Shown here piece by piece: positions 27,547-37,053 of a DNA stretch of 64,000 nucleotides; the first letter of the stretch is position 1; each line of letters starts with the position of its first letter. The DNA comes from Saccharothrix algeriensis. GTDB taxonomy: Bacteria; Actinomycetota; Actinomycetes; Mycobacteriales; Pseudonocardiaceae. The stretch lies in NCBI RefSeq assembly GCF_016907655.1, contig NZ_JAFBCL010000001.1, positions 1,860,001 through 1,924,000 on the forward strand. The letters are read 5' to 3'. The notes under the pieces were generated by a model. It made no database searches and was not told the DNA's origin. It was given only the letters and a program-made list of their open reading frames with translations. A program made the translations under genes and the position numbers.

Positions 27547-28151
27547 CGAGGCCGGCGCTGGGCTCCGTCGGCGCGGTGCTCGTGCTGGCGTCGGTGGTGC
27601 TGGGCTGCTCGGTGCACCGCGAGGTCCCGGGGCTGGACGCCGCGCTGCGCGGCGCCGCCGGCGCGCTCGGCCCGGAGCTGGTGGCCGCGGCGGCGGTGGT
27701 CAGCTTCCTGCTCAGCCCCGGCCTGGCCGTGGTCGCCGTGGTCTCGCTGGGCCTGCGCGCGCTGCTGGCGCGGGAGCCGCTGGTCCTCAGGGCCGCGGTG
27801 CTGCTGTCGGTGGCCTGGTCGACGGTCCTGGCCCGCTTCGCCTACGACCGGGTGCGGCCGGTGGAGCACCACCTGCCCTCCTACCCCAGCGGGCACGTCA
27901 CGGCGGTCACGGCGGTGGTGTTCACCGGCGTGGTGCTGTGCGCGCACCTGGCCCGCCGGCACCTGCGCAAGGCCGTCGCCCTGGCGGTCGTCGCGGTGGC
28001 CCTCACCGCCGCCAGCCGGGTCGTGCTGGACGTGCACTGGTTCACCGACACGGTGGGCGCGGCGCTGGCCACGACGGGGGTCGGGCTGCTCGCGACCCTG
28101 CCCCTGCGGCTGCTCCCCGTGGGCGTAGGGTCGGGGCGTGAGCAGCCTTGA
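27543..28151 (+). CDS. PAP2-family membrane phosphatase
   Basis: This 202-residue membrane protein has the three phosphatase motifs: 'RFAYDRVRP' (first motif, with Arg in place of the usual leading Lys), 'YPSGH' and '[12 protein letters not shown]'. Such enzymes dephosphorylate lipid phosphates or pyrophosphates outside the membrane. The start overlaps the epimerase stop by four bases, and the end runs 14 bases into lipB. The first residues '[10 protein letters not shown]' look like a lipobox, but the family needs this segment as a membrane helix. Confidence 0.87.
   Translation: MTRPALGSVGAVLVLASVVLGCSVHREVPGLDAALRGAAGALGPELVAAAAVVSFLLSPGLAVVAVVSLGLRALLAREPLVLRAAVLLSVAWSTVLARFAYDRVRPVEHHLPSYPSGHVTAVTAVVFTGVVLCAHLARRHLRKAVALAVVAVALTAASRVVLDVHWFTDTVGAALATTGVGLLATLPLRLLPVGVGSGREQP
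28126..28131 (+). promoter_or_regulatory. lipB: Candidate -10 for leaderless lipB
   Basis: TAGGGT lies six bases before the lipB GTG, inside the end of the PAP2 gene. The same hexamer at the same distance precedes lipA. Confidence 0.5.
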
Positions 28152-28881
28152 ACTCTCCTGCCGCACCTCGACGGACCCGATCGACGTGCGCGAGCTGGGC
28201 ACCACGGACTACCTGGCCGCGTGGGAGCTGCAGCGCGAACTCGCCGAGGCCCGCGCCGACGGCGCCATCGGCGACACGATGCTCCTGCTGGAGCACCCGC
28301 CCGTCTACACCTGCGGCCGGCGCACCGAGCCCGAGGAGCGCCCGCGCGGCGGCGACATCCCGGTCCTCGACGTCGACCGCGGCGGCAAGATCACCTGGCA
28401 CGGCCCCGGCCAGCTGGTCGGCTACCCCGTCGTCGGGCTGGCCGAGCCGCTGGACGTGGTGCAGTACGTGCGGCGGCTGGAGCAGGCGCTGATCCACGTG
28501 TGCGACCAGCTCGGCGTGCGCACCGGCCGCGTGGAGGGCCGCAGCGGGGTGTGGATCCCGGCCGACGACCGGGGCGTCGAGCGCAAGGTCGCCGCCATCG
28601 GCATCCGGGTGCAGCGCGGGGTGACGATGCACGGCTTCGAGATCAACTGCAACGCCGACCTCAGCGGGTTCGGCGCGATCATCCCGTGCGGCATCCGGGA
28701 CGCGGGCGTCGCGTCGCTGTCCCACGAGCTGGACCGGGACGTCACGGTGGCCGAGGTGCTGCCGCTGGCCCGGCAGGCCGTGATCGACGCGCTCGACGGT
28801 GTCCTGCCGTTGACCGACCGCACGCTCATCCGTGAACAACCGGTGGCCGCCGGCGTGACGTTCGCGGTGCGCACGGGCTGA
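28138..28881 (+). CDS. lipB: Octanoyltransferase (lipoate biosynthesis)
   Basis: LipB moves octanoate from acyl carrier protein to lipoyl domains, the first step of lipoate synthesis. The 247-residue product has '[14 protein letters not shown]', '[17 protein letters not shown]', the catalytic Lys in '[10 protein letters not shown]' and the catalytic Cys in 'FGAIIPCGI'. It corresponds to Rv2217 and works with lipA 2.2 kb downstream. The GTG start has no clear ribosome site but sits six bases after TAGGGT, so it may be leaderless. Confidence 0.95.
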   Translation: MSSLELSCRTSTDPIDVRELGTTDYLAAWELQRELAEARADGAIGDTMLLLEHPPVYTCGRRTEPEERPRGGDIPVLDVDRGGKITWHGPGQLVGYPVVGLAEPLDVVQYVRRLEQALIHVCDQLGVRTGRVEGRSGVWIPADDRGVERKVAAIGIRVQRGVTMHGFEINCNADLSGFGAIIPCGIRDAGVASLSHELDRDVTVAEVLPLARQAVIDALDGVLPLTDRTLIREQPVAAGVTFAVRTG

Positions 28882-28940
28882 CAAGCGGCTCGCCTCCCCT
28901 CTAGTTTCCGGAACCACGGACTACCGAGGGGAGATTCGTC

Positions 28941-29954
28941 GTGCTCCTGACCCGACGGCACCTGCTCTCCGCCTGCGGCGCGGCGGGCGGCGCCCTGCTG
29001 CTGCCCGCGCCGCCCGCGGCGGCCCGGGAGGACCGCCCGGACGGCTGGCCGGCCTGGCTGCGCGCGCACCGCGGGCACGTCGCCGCGGTGGTGGACGACG
29101 GCCGGGGCGGCCGGGTCGCCCACCGGCCGCACGCGCGCCAGCCGCTGGCGTCCGCCGTGCAGGTGGTGCACCTGGCCGCCTACGGGCTCGCGGTCGACCG
29201 GGGCCTGGTCCGGCCCGACGAGCGGGTGGCCGCCGGCGACTGGGACGCCCACCACCTGGACCTGGGCGACGACGCGCACCGCGCCGCGCTCCGGGCGCTG
29301 GGCCTGGCGTCCGGCACCGGCCGCGCCGCCGACGACCCGCACGCCACCGTCGCCCTGGACGACCTGGTCGCGGCGATGGTCCGGCACGGCGACGACGCCG
29401 CCGCCGACTACCTGCGGCGCCGGCTGGACGCGGTGATCCGCCCGGCCGCGGTCCGGGCGGGCTGGCCGGACGCCCCGGCGCCGTCCGCGCTGGGCGAGCG
29501 GCTGCGGCTGGTCCTGGGCCGGCCGGTCGACGCCGAGCGCTACCTGACCGACCCGCGGCTGCAGCTGGAGGTCATCGGCCGCGCCCGGGACGTGCCCGGC
29601 GCCTACGAGGGCCGGCGCCCGTGGGCCCGCGGCACCTGGCGCGGCAGCGCGGCCGGCCTGCACCGGCTGCTGCGCGGCCTGGACCGCTTCCCTCGCGCCG
29701 TGGACCACCTGGAGCGCGGCCACCCCGTCCCCGACGGCGTGGCCGGCGTCGGGGTCAAGGGCGGCTCGCTGGCCGGCGTCGTCACCGTCGGGGTGCGGGT
29801 GCGGTGGCGGGACGGCCGGGTGGGCACGGCGGCCGTGCTCGCCGAGGAGGTCGACGAGCCGCGGTCCCGGGCCTCGGGCGAGCTGGTCGACCTCGTGCGG
29901 CGGGCCCTGCTCGACCCCGCCGCGCTGCGGCGGTTGCGGGACAGCCTCTCCTAG
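28941..29954 (+). CDS. Secreted beta-lactamase-fold protein with altered catalytic residues
   Basis: This 337-residue protein resembles the class A beta-lactamase/serine hydrolase fold of actinobacteria. The N-terminus has twin arginines (LLTRRHLLSACG) and an Ala-rich cleavage region (PPAAARE), suggesting Tat export. The SxxK position reads S71-A-V-Q74, so the general-base Lys is Gln; the SDN position reads G150-D-D152; the KTG-like motif is kept as K273-G-G. Loss of two of three motifs suggests a non-hydrolytic binding role or a different chemistry. GTG 28941 follows GAGGGGAG. It separates lipB from lipA. Confidence 0.7.
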   Translation: MLLTRRHLLSACGAAGGALLLPAPPAAAREDRPDGWPAWLRAHRGHVAAVVDDGRGGRVAHRPHARQPLASAVQVVHLAAYGLAVDRGLVRPDERVAAGDWDAHHLDLGDDAHRAALRALGLASGTGRAADDPHATVALDDLVAAMVRHGDDAAADYLRRRLDAVIRPAAVRAGWPDAPAPSALGERLRLVLGRPVDAERYLTDPRLQLEVIGRARDVPGAYEGRRPWARGTWRGSAAGLHRLLRGLDRFPRAVDHLERGHPVPDGVAGVGVKGGSLAGVVTVGVRVRWRDGRVGTAAVLAEEVDEPRSRASGELVDLVRRALLDPAALRRLRDSLS

Positions 29955-29975
29955 GGCGCGAGCGGGGCCCGCCGG

Positions 29976-30911
29976 TCAGCCGCGCAGCTGCGGCGCGACC
30001 TGCGCCGCCACCAGCTCCAGGTGGTCGAGGTCGGACAGGTCGAGCACCTGGAGGTACACCCGGCTGACGCCGGTGTCCTCCCGCCACCGCGCGAGCCGGT
30101 CGACGACCTCCGCGGGCGTGCCCGCGAGCCCGTTCTCCTTCAGCTCGGCCACCTCCCGGCCGATCGCCGCCGCCCGCCGCGCCACCTCGGCGTCATCGCG
30201 GCCCACGCACGCCACCAGGGCGGCCGACCGGGTCATGGTGGCGGGGTCGCGGCCGATCTCCCGGCAGGCCGCGTCGACCCGCTCGAACTGCCGCGCGGCG
30301 ACCTCGGCCGAGGTGAACGGCAGGTTGAACTCGGTGGCGTGCCGGGCGGCCAGGGCGGGCGTGCGCTTCGCGCCCGTGCCGCCCACCAGCACCGGCACCG
30401 GCGACTGCACGGGCTTGGGCAGCGCGGGCGAGTCGGTCAGCGCGTAGTGCTTGCCCCGGAACGAGTACTTCTCCCCCACCGGCGTGCCCCACAGGCCGGT
30501 GATGATCTCCAGCTGCTCCTCCAGCAGCTCGAACCGCTCGCCCAGCGGCGGGAACCGCAGCCCGTAGGCCCCGTGCTCCGCCTCGAACCAGCCCGACCCG
30601 AGCCCGAACTCGACCCGCCCGCCGGACATCCGGTCCACCTGCGCGACCGCGATCGCGAGCGGGCCGGGGTGGCGGAACGTCGCGGCGGTGACCAGCGTGC
30701 CCAACCGGATGCCCGTGGTCTCCCGGGCGAGGCCGGCGAGCGTGATCCAGGCGTCGGTGGGGCCGGGCAACCCGTCGCCCGAGCCCATCGAGAGGTAGTG
30801 GTCGGACCGGAAGAACGCGCCGTAGCCCGCGTCCTCGGCGGCGCGCGCGACGCGCAGCAGGTCGTCGTAGGTGGCCCCCTGCTGGGGCTCGGTGAAGATG
30901 CGAAGGTCCAC
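29976..30911 (-). CDS. LLM-class (probably F420-dependent) oxidoreductase
   Basis: This 311-residue protein is a TIM-barrel luciferase-like enzyme. Family features are 'ARAAEDAGYGAFFRSDHYL', 'LGTLVTAATFRHPGPLA', 'GRVEFGLGSGWFEAEHGAYG' and 'PVLVGGTGAKRTPALAARHA'. In actinobacteria such proteins usually use coenzyme F420; the substrate is unknown. The GTG at 30909-30911 is preceded by TAGCTT at a distance of six bases, so it may be leaderless. It lies on the opposite strand between the secreted protein gene and lipA. Confidence 0.88.
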   Translation of the reverse strand: MDLRIFTEPQQGATYDDLLRVARAAEDAGYGAFFRSDHYLSMGSGDGLPGPTDAWITLAGLARETTGIRLGTLVTAATFRHPGPLAIAVAQVDRMSGGRVEFGLGSGWFEAEHGAYGLRFPPLGERFELLEEQLEIITGLWGTPVGEKYSFRGKHYALTDSPALPKPVQSPVPVLVGGTGAKRTPALAARHATEFNLPFTSAEVAARQFERVDAACREIGRDPATMTRSAALVACVGRDDAEVARRAAAIGREVAELKENGLAGTPAEVVDRLARWREDTGVSRVYLQVLDLSDLDHLELVAAQVAPQLRG

Positions 30912-31084
30912 GGGGACAAGCTAATCGCCCCCGCGGTCGGGCACCGGGCGGGTGCGGCGCGGCCGGGGCCGCGTCCCGCCGCCTGGGGCGGGGTCCCGGG
31001 CGCCCGCGGCCCCGCCACCACCCCGCGCGGGCGCCCGCCCCCGACCCCCCGGTCGACGGGCGTCGTGCCCGCTCCCCCGTGACG

Positions 31085-31090
31085 TAGGGT
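31085..31090 (+). promoter_or_regulatory. lipA: Candidate -10 for leaderless lipA
   Basis: TAGGGT lies exactly six bases before the lipA GTG, as for lipB. No Shine-Dalgarno sequence can be seen, which fits a leaderless mRNA. Confidence 0.5.
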
Positions 31091-31096
31091 TGGGAC

Positions 31097-32098
31097 GTGA
31101 CCGTCGTACCTGAGGGTCGGAAGCTGCTGCGGCTGGAAGTGCGCAACAGTCAAACGCCCATCGAGAAGAAGCCCTCGTGGATCAAGACCAAGGCGAAGAT
31201 GGGCCCCGAGTACCGGGAGCTCAAGGGCCTGGTCAAACGCGAGGGCCTGCACACGGTGTGCGAAGAGGCCGGCTGCCCCAACATCTACGAGTGCTGGGAG
31301 GACCGGGAGGCCACCTTCCTGATCGGTGGCGAGCAGTGCACCCGGCGCTGCGACTTCTGCCAGATCGACACGGGCAAGCCCGCCGACCTCGACCGCGACG
31401 AGCCGCGGCGGGTCGCCGAGTCGGTCCAGGCGATGGGCCTGCGCTACTCGACCGTGACCGGCGTGGCGCGCGACGACCTGGCCGACGGCGGCGCGTGGCT
31501 CTACGCCGAGACCGTCCGCCGGATCCACGCGCTGAACCCCGGCACGGGCGTCGAGCTGCTGATCCCGGACTTCAACGCGGTGCCCGAGCAGCTCGCCGAG
31601 GTGTTCGCGGCGCGCCCGGAGGTGCTCGCGCACAACCTGGAGACCGTGCCGCGGATCTTCAAGCGCATCCGCCCGGCGTTCCGGTACGAGCGCTCGCTGG
31701 AGGTCATCACCCGCGCGCGGGAAGCCGGCCTGGTCACCAAGTCCAACCTCATCCTCGGCATGGGCGAGACCCCCGACGAGGTCACCGAGGCGCTGCGCGA
31801 CCTGCACGCGGCGGGCTGCGAGATCATCACGATCACCCAGTACCTGCGGCCGTCCCCGCGCCACCACCCGGTGGAGCGCTGGGTGAAGCCCGAGGAGTTC
31901 CTGACCCACAAGGAGACCGCCGAGCGGATCGGCTTCTCCGGCGTGATGGCGGGGCCCCTGGTCCGCTCCTCGTACCGGGCCGGTCGGCTCTACGCGCAGG
32001 CCGTGGGCAAGCGCGGCGACGTGCTGCCGGACAACCTCCGCCACCTGCTGGAGGCCGGCGGCGCCGCCCAGGAGATCACCTCGCTGCTGTCCCGCTGA
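31097..32098 (+). CDS. lipA: Lipoyl synthase (radical SAM)
   Basis: LipA inserts two sulfurs into octanoyl groups on lipoyl domains. The 333-residue product has both Fe-S sites: the auxiliary cluster '[12 protein letters not shown]' and the radical SAM 'CTRRCDFCQ', plus the C-terminal 'RSSYRAG' whose Ser ligates the auxiliary cluster in the family. It corresponds to Rv2218. The GTG start has TAGGGT six bases upstream. Strong stem-loops follow the stop. Confidence 0.96.
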   Translation: MTVVPEGRKLLRLEVRNSQTPIEKKPSWIKTKAKMGPEYRELKGLVKREGLHTVCEEAGCPNIYECWEDREATFLIGGEQCTRRCDFCQIDTGKPADLDRDEPRRVAESVQAMGLRYSTVTGVARDDLADGGAWLYAETVRRIHALNPGTGVELLIPDFNAVPEQLAEVFAARPEVLAHNLETVPRIFKRIRPAFRYERSLEVITRAREAGLVTKSNLILGMGETPDEVTEALRDLHAAGCEIITITQYLRPSPRHHPVERWVKPEEFLTHKETAERIGFSGVMAGPLVRSSYRAGRLYAQAVGKRGDVLPDNLRHLLEAGGAAQEITSLLSR

Positions 32099-32107
32099 CC
32101 CCTGGGG

Positions 32108-32203
32108 GGACGTCCGGCGCCGCCCGGCGCCGGGCGTCCGTGCCGCCCCGGCCCGGCGGCCGGGGCGCCCTCCCGACAGCCGCCGCGGCGGTCGCCGGGA
32201 GGC
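32108..32203 (+). terminator. lipA: Two intrinsic terminators after lipA
   Basis: GGACGTCCGGCGCC pairs with 32126-32139 (one T-G pair, 4-base loop). A second structure with arms CCTCCCG and CGGGAGG lies at about 32169-32203 and can also end the minus-strand gene that stops at 32212. Confidence 0.7.
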
Positions 32204-32211
32204 CCCGCCCG

Positions 32212-32391
32212 CTACTGCGGCGGCCCGTTCCCGACGACCGCGGCCGGGTCCGGCGGCGGGCCCACCAGGCGGGCGCTCACGTCCGGCACTCCCCACAGCT
32301 CCAGCAGGCTGGCGACGGCCTGTCGGATGCCCTCGTAGCTCTCGCCCGGCAGGTCGGGAGGGAGCTCGACGCGGAGCTCCGGGTTGTGCAT
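32212..32391 (-). CDS. Small hypothetical protein (59 aa)
   Basis: I do not recognise this protein. From the ATG at 32389-32391 it reads 'MHNPELRVELPPDLPGESY' followed by a probable helix 'EGIRQAVASLLELWGVPDV' and a Pro-rich end. It has no signal or membrane segment. The codon third positions are GC-rich. It is convergent with lipA and lies downstream of the tRNA gene on the same strand. It could be a spurious frame. Confidence 0.5.
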   Translation of the reverse strand: MHNPELRVELPPDLPGESYEGIRQAVASLLELWGVPDVSARLVGPPPDPAAVVGNGPPQ

Positions 32392-32562
32392 GGCCCCAGC
32401 GTTCCCGTCAAGACAACCGTCGCGCAATGCCCCGATCGCGGCCCGCCGGATCACTCGACCGGGGGCCGTCGACAGCGGCCCAGGAGCCCACCTGCGGCGA
32501 CCTCGCGGACCTTCCCCGCCGAGCGGTCGGAATTGTGAAAACGACCACACGACCGGCCGCGG

Positions 32563-32637
32563 TGGTGGGCGCGACAGGGTTCGAACCTGCGACCGCTCGG
32601 GTGTAAACCGAGTGCTCTTCCGCTGAGCTACACGCCC
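32563..32637 (-). tRNA. tRNA-Val (anticodon TAC)
   Basis: On the minus strand the gene starts GGGCGTG at 32637. It has a D arm (GTAGCTCAGC), an anticodon stem CTCGG/CCGAG around the loop TTTACAC (anticodon TAC), a T arm with GGTTCGAACC, and an acceptor stem closed by CGCGCCC with one G-T pair. The discriminator A and a genomically encoded CCA follow (32563-32566). It reads valine codon GTA. Confidence 0.95.
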
Positions 32638-32673
32638 ATGGGCGTCACCCGGGCGGGCGACGCCGAAACGCTA

Positions 32674-33138
32674 TCAGGACTTCAGCGCGGCCACGGCCTT
32701 CTTCCACGCCTCCTGGTCGCGCGCCTCGCCGGGCGCGTTGACCTCCGCGTAGCGGACCACGCCCGCGGTGTCGATCAGGAACGTGCCGCGGTTGGCGAGG
32801 CCGGCCGCCTCGTTGAACACCCCGTACCGCGCCGCCACCTCGCCGTGCGGCCAGAAGTCCGACAGCAGCGGGAAGCGGTAGCCCTGCTGCTCGGCCCACG
32901 CCTTGAGGCTGAACGGCGTGTCCACCGACACCCCGATCACCTGGACGTTCCCGTCCTCGTAGCTCGCCAGCTCGTCGCGCACCTGGCACAGCTCACCGGT
33001 GCAGATGCCGCTGAACGCGAACGGGTAGAACACCAGCAGCACGTTGCGCTCGCCGCGGAACGACGACAGCGCCACCGGCTGCTTGTTGTAGTCGTTGAGC
33101 GTGAAGTCCGGGGCCTCCGAACCGACCTCGACCGCCAT
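32674..33138 (-). CDS. ahpE: AhpE-type peroxiredoxin
   Basis: This 154-residue thiol peroxidase, corresponding to Rv2238c, reduces peroxides using the peroxidatic Cys46 in 'YPFAFSGICTGELC'. The fold is complete ('FPLLSDFWPHGEVAARYGVF', 'RGTFLIDTAGVVRYAEV'). The M. tuberculosis enzyme works with one Cys and, as I recall, has Asp five residues downstream; here that residue is Cys51, so an additional thiol may join in recycling. The ATG at 33136-33138 fits the family start. It is 99 bases downstream of the DUF3052 gene. Confidence 0.92.
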   Translation of the reverse strand: MAVEVGSEAPDFTLNDYNKQPVALSSFRGERNVLLVFYPFAFSGICTGELCQVRDELASYEDGNVQVIGVSVDTPFSLKAWAEQQGYRFPLLSDFWPHGEVAARYGVFNEAAGLANRGTFLIDTAGVVRYAEVNAPGEARDQEAWKKAVAALKS

Positions 33139-33237
33139 GCCGCACCCTTCCCCACCGCACCCGAGCACCCGACAGGACGGGCTCCACCCGTGCGGAGCCC
33201 GCCGTCGAGCCTAGCGGCAGCCGGGCGGCTGCCGGGT

Positions 33238-33669
33238 TCAGCGCTTCGTCTTCGCCGACTTCGGGGACACCAGCCGGGTGGCCGTCCAGTCGGCGCTCAC
33301 GGTGATGTTGGAGGTCTGCGCGAGCCCCGCGGTGGACACGGACTCGGCGATGTCGCTGGGCTCGACGTGGCCCGCCCGCCCGGTCTTGGGCGTCAGGACC
33401 CAGATCACGCCGTCCTCGGCGAGCGCCGTCGTGGCGTTGATCAGGGCGTCGACCAGGTCGCCGTCGTCCTCGCGCCACCACAGCAGGACCACCTCCACGA
33501 CCTCGTCGGCGTCCTCGTCGAGCAGATCGCTGCCGATGCGCTCTTCGACCGCTGCGCGCAGGTCGTCGTCGACGTCCTCCTCCCAGCCGATCTCCTGGAC
33601 CACGCTGCCCGGTTCGATCCCGAGCCTGTCGGCGACACCGATCTTGCCGGCGTCTTCCGCGGCGACCAC
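33238..33669 (-). CDS. DUF3052 family protein
   Basis: This 143-residue acidic protein corresponds to Rv2239c, which also sits between ahpE and aceE. It contains '[25 protein letters not shown]', '[21 protein letters not shown]' and '[30 protein letters not shown]', the family blocks. The function is unknown. GTG 33669 is preferred over GTG 33678 because GGAGGAG lies eight bases before it, while it nearly touches the first. Divergent from aceE. Confidence 0.85.
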   Translation of the reverse strand: MVAAEDAGKIGVADRLGIEPGSVVQEIGWEEDVDDDLRAAVEERIGSDLLDEDADEVVEVVLLWWREDDGDLVDALINATTALAEDGVIWVLTPKTGRAGHVEPSDIAESVSTAGLAQTSNITVSADWTATRLVSPKSAKTKR

Positions 33670-33875
33670 GGCTTCCACTCCTCCAAGTACACAAGAGCGG
33701 CAGCCGGGTTCGACTGCCGCGCGACGTCACTACCAGTCGCGGTTAGCGAACACTGTCGGGCCTGCTGAGCGCAACCGTAGCGACCGGGACACGCCGCATC
33801 GGGTACCCCCGGTCGCGCTCCCCCATCCGGATGAGGCACGCTCTACATACCTCCTATTCGCGCGCGCGAGGGACA

Positions 33876-33913
33876 CGATCCCGAACTACTCACCGGTAGC
33901 GGTGACGGGATCG
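33876..33913 (+). promoter_or_regulatory. aceE: Stem-loop in the aceE leader
   Basis: Outer arms CGATCCCG and CGGGATCG pair perfectly, then a 6-base bulge AACTAC on the left only, then inner arms TCACCG and CGGTGA around GTAG. The element lies 51 bases before the aceE start, upstream of its AGGAG. It could be an RNA structure or a DNA operator for a dimeric repressor. Confidence 0.55.
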
Positions 33914-33964
33914 CGGCCCGGAGGCGACGATTGGGACCAGCGAACCCCGGAACGAGGAGATCCC

Positions 33965-36712
33965 TTGAGCCCCCAGAACACTCCCGAACGGGTGCACGTC
34001 ATCCGTGACGGCCTGGCCGCCCACCTCCCGGACATCGACCCGGAGGAGACCGCGGAGTGGCTGGAGTCCTTCGACGCGGCCCTGGCGGGCGGCGGGCGGC
34101 AGCGGGCCCGCTACCTGATGCTGCGGCTCCTGGAGCGGGCGAGGGAGAACCACGTCGGCGTGCCTTCGCTGACCAGCACGGACTACGTCAACACCATCCC
34201 CACCGAGCGCGAGCCGTGGTTCCCCGGCGACGAGGAGGTGGAGCGCCGCTACCGGGCGTGGATCCGGTGGAACGCGGCGATGACGGTGCACCGCGCCCAG
34301 CGGCCGGGCGTGGGCGTCGGCGGCCACATCTCGACCTACGCCTCGTCGGCGAGCCTCTACGAGGTCGGCTTCAACCACTTCTTCCGGGGCAAGGACCACC
34401 CCGGCGGCGGTGACCACGTGTTCATCCAGGGCCACGCCTCGCCCGGCGTGTACGCGCGGGCGTTCCTGGAGGGCAGGCTCTCGGCCCGGCAGCTCGACGG
34501 GTTCCGCCAGGAGCTGTCGCACGCCGGTCCGGGCGGCGGCCTGCCGTCCTACCCGCACCCGCGGCTGATGCCGGACTTCTGGGAGTTCCCGACCGTCTCG
34601 ATGGGCCTGGGCCCGATGAACGCGATCTACCAGGCGCGGTTCAACCGCTACCTGCGCGACCGGGGCATCAAGGACACCACCGACCAGCACGTGTGGGCCT
34701 TCCTCGGCGACGGCGAGATGGACGAGCCGGAGTCGCGCGGCCTGCTGCAGATCGCCGCGAACGAGCAGCTGGACAACCTGACCTTCGTGGTGAACTGCAA
34801 CCTCCAGCGCCTCGACGGCCCCGTCCGGGGCAACGGCAAGATCATCCAGGAGCTGGAGGCGTTCTTCCGGGGCGCCGGCTGGAACGTCATCAAGGTCATC
34901 TGGGGCCGCGAGTGGGACGCCCTGCTGGGCGCCGACCGCGACGGCGCGCTGGTGAACCTGATGAACACCACGCCCGACGGCGACTACCAGACGTACAAGG
35001 CCAACGACGGCGCGTACGTCAAGGAGCACTTCTTCGGCCGCGACCCGCGCACCAAGGAGCTGGTCGCGCCGATGACCGACGACGAGGTGTGGAACCTCAA
35101 GCGCGGCGGCCACGACTACCGCAAGGTCTACGCGGCGTACAAGGCGGCGGTGGAGCACCACGGCCAGCCGACGGTCATCCTCGCCAAGACCATCAAGGGC
35201 TACGGCCTGGGCCCGCACTTCGCGGCGCGCAACGCCACGCACCAGATGAAGAAGATGACCCACGAAGACCTCAAGATGTTCCGGGACAGCCTGCGCATCC
35301 CGATCGCGGACGCGGACCTCGACCCGTACCTGCCGCCCTACTACCACCCCGGCGAGGACGCCCCGGAGATCCGGTACCTGCTGGAGCGCCGCAGGCAGCT
35401 CGGCGGTTTCGTGCCGGAGCGCCGGACCGGGTCCAAGGCGCTGGTGCTGCCCGGTGACAAGGTCTACGACGTGGTGCGCAAGGGTTCGGGCAAGCAGGAG
35501 GTCGCCACCACGATGGCGTTCGTCCGGCTGGTGCGCGACCTGGCCAAGGACCCGGAGATCGGCGGCCGGATCGTGCCGATCATCCCGGACGAGGCGCGCA
35601 CGTTCGGCATGGACTCGATGTTCCCGGCGCAGAAGATCTACAACCCCAACGGGCAGCTCTACACCTCCGTGGACGCGCAGCTGATGCTGGCCTACAAGGA
35701 GTCCGAGCAGGGCCAGATCCTGCACGAGGGCATCAACGAGGCCGGTTCCACGGCGTCGTTCACCGCCGCGGGCACCTCCTACGCCACGCACGGCGAGCCG
35801 ATGATCCCGATCTACATCTTCTACTCGATGTTCGGGTTCCAGCGGACCGGCGACGGCCTGTGGGCCGCGGCCGACCAGATGGCGCGCGGCTTCGTGCTGG
35901 GCGCGACGGCGGGCCGCACGACGCTGACCGGCGAGGGCCTCCAGCACGCCGACGGGCACTCGCTGCTGCTGGCGCACACCAACCCGGCCGTGGTCGCCTA
36001 CGACCCGGCGTGGTCGTTCGAGGTGGCGCACATCGTCCGGGACGGCCTGCGGCGGATGTACGGCGAGAACGCCGAGAACGTCTTCTACTACCTGACCGTC
36101 TACAACGAGCCGTACCAGCAGCCGGCGGAGCCCGCGGACCTGGACGTGGAGGGCCTGCTCAAGGGCCTCTACCGCTACCGGGCCGCGACCGGCGCGGGTC
36201 CGCGCGCGCAGGTCCTCGCGTCCGGCGTGGCGATGCCGTGGGCGCTCAAGGCGCAGCAGCTGCTGGCCGAGGACTGGGGCGTGCAGGCGGACGTGTGGTC
36301 CGCGACGTCGTACTCCGAGCTGCGCCGCGACGCGGTGGAGGCCGACCGGCACAACCTGCTGCACCCCGACCGGGAGCCGCGCGTGCCGTACGTGACGCAG
36401 GCGCTGGCCGACGCGGCCGGCCCCGTGGTGGCGGTGTCGGACTGGATGACGGCCGTGCCGGACCTGATCCGGCCGTACGTGCCGACGGACATGACCACGC
36501 TGGGCACCGACGGGTTCGGCTTCTCCGACACCCGGCCGGCGGCGCGGCGGCACTTCCTGGTCGACGCGGAGTCGGTCGTGGTGGCCACGCTGGCGGCGCT
36601 GGCCAGGCGCGGCGAGGTGGAGCGGTCGCTGGTCGTGGAGGCGGCGCGCAAGTACCGCATCGACGACGTGGCCGCGGCCGGCCCGTCCACCACGGACGCC
36701 GGACTGGCCTGA
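33965..36712 (+). CDS. aceE: Pyruvate dehydrogenase E1, homodimeric type
   Basis: AceE is the thiamine-diphosphate enzyme that decarboxylates pyruvate and passes the acetyl group to lipoyl-E2. The 915-residue product has '[25 protein letters not shown]' near the start, the ThDP motif '[12 protein letters not shown]' and later '[25 protein letters not shown]'. The TTG at 33965 is chosen because AGGAG lies six bases upstream and the family N-terminus follows; the frame is open further upstream across the DUF3052 gene. It corresponds to Rv2241. E2 and E3 are at 23-26 kb. Confidence 0.96.
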   Translation: MSPQNTPERVHVIRDGLAAHLPDIDPEETAEWLESFDAALAGGGRQRARYLMLRLLERARENHVGVPSLTSTDYVNTIPTEREPWFPGDEEVERRYRAWIRWNAAMTVHRAQRPGVGVGGHISTYASSASLYEVGFNHFFRGKDHPGGGDHVFIQGHASPGVYARAFLEGRLSARQLDGFRQELSHAGPGGGLPSYPHPRLMPDFWEFPTVSMGLGPMNAIYQARFNRYLRDRGIKDTTDQHVWAFLGDGEMDEPESRGLLQIAANEQLDNLTFVVNCNLQRLDGPVRGNGKIIQELEAFFRGAGWNVIKVIWGREWDALLGADRDGALVNLMNTTPDGDYQTYKANDGAYVKEHFFGRDPRTKELVAPMTDDEVWNLKRGGHDYRKVYAAYKAAVEHHGQPTVILAKTIKGYGLGPHFAARNATHQMKKMTHEDLKMFRDSLRIPIADADLDPYLPPYYHPGEDAPEIRYLLERRRQLGGFVPERRTGSKALVLPGDKVYDVVRKGSGKQEVATTMAFVRLVRDLAKDPEIGGRIVPIIPDEARTFGMDSMFPAQKIYNPNGQLYTSVDAQLMLAYKESEQGQILHEGINEAGSTASFTAAGTSYATHGEPMIPIYIFYSMFGFQRTGDGLWAAADQMARGFVLGATAGRTTLTGEGLQHADGHSLLLAHTNPAVVAYDPAWSFEVAHIVRDGLRRMYGENAENVFYYLTVYNEPYQQPAEPADLDVEGLLKGLYRYRAATGAGPRAQVLASGVAMPWALKAQQLLAEDWGVQADVWSATSYSELRRDAVEADRHNLLHPDREPRVPYVTQALADAAGPVVAVSDWMTAVPDLIRPYVPTDMTTLGTDGFGFSDTRPAARRHFLVDAESVVVATLAALARRGEVERSLVVEAARKYRIDDVAAAGPSTTDAGLA

Positions 36713-37053
36713 CCACCCGTACCCGCCACGTGGGGCTCCACCCGAAAGGGTGGGGCCCCACGCGCGGTTCTGCGGTCTCCCCGGGCGGGGCGGCCCCTAC
36801 GATCTGCGGCACGCGCCCGGCCGGCGCGGTGCTCGCCGCCCGCGCCCCCGTGCGGCGGTGCAGCGGGCGCCGGGAGCCGTCACGGGCCGTTCGGGGTGTC
36901 GGGAGGTGGGTGGGGGCGCGCGCGGCCCCAGCGGCGATCTGAGCGGTGGTCCGCGGCCCGCCGGCGCGGGCGGACCGGGCCAGGCCGCCCGACTCGCCCC
37001 GTCCGGTGTGACCGACACCATAGAATCGGCGCGAGACTCCGATGAGGGGGGCA
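36713..37053. other. Intergenic stretch between aceE and the cyclase-like gene
   Basis: It contains the aceE terminator (36729-36762) and a TAGAAT at 37021 that could be the -10 of the next gene. I see no gene or repeat in the rest. Confidence 0.6.
36729..36762 (+). terminator. aceE: Intrinsic terminator after aceE
   Basis: CGTGGGGC-T-CCACCC and its complement form a 15-bp stem (one T-G pair) closed by a GAAA tetraloop, 17 bases after the stop. Confidence 0.85.

Noticed and set aside
33890..36553. An 887-residue open frame antisense to aceE
   Set aside because: AceE on the plus strand has intact motifs across its whole length. The antisense product has only His/Val/Arg-rich low-complexity sequence.
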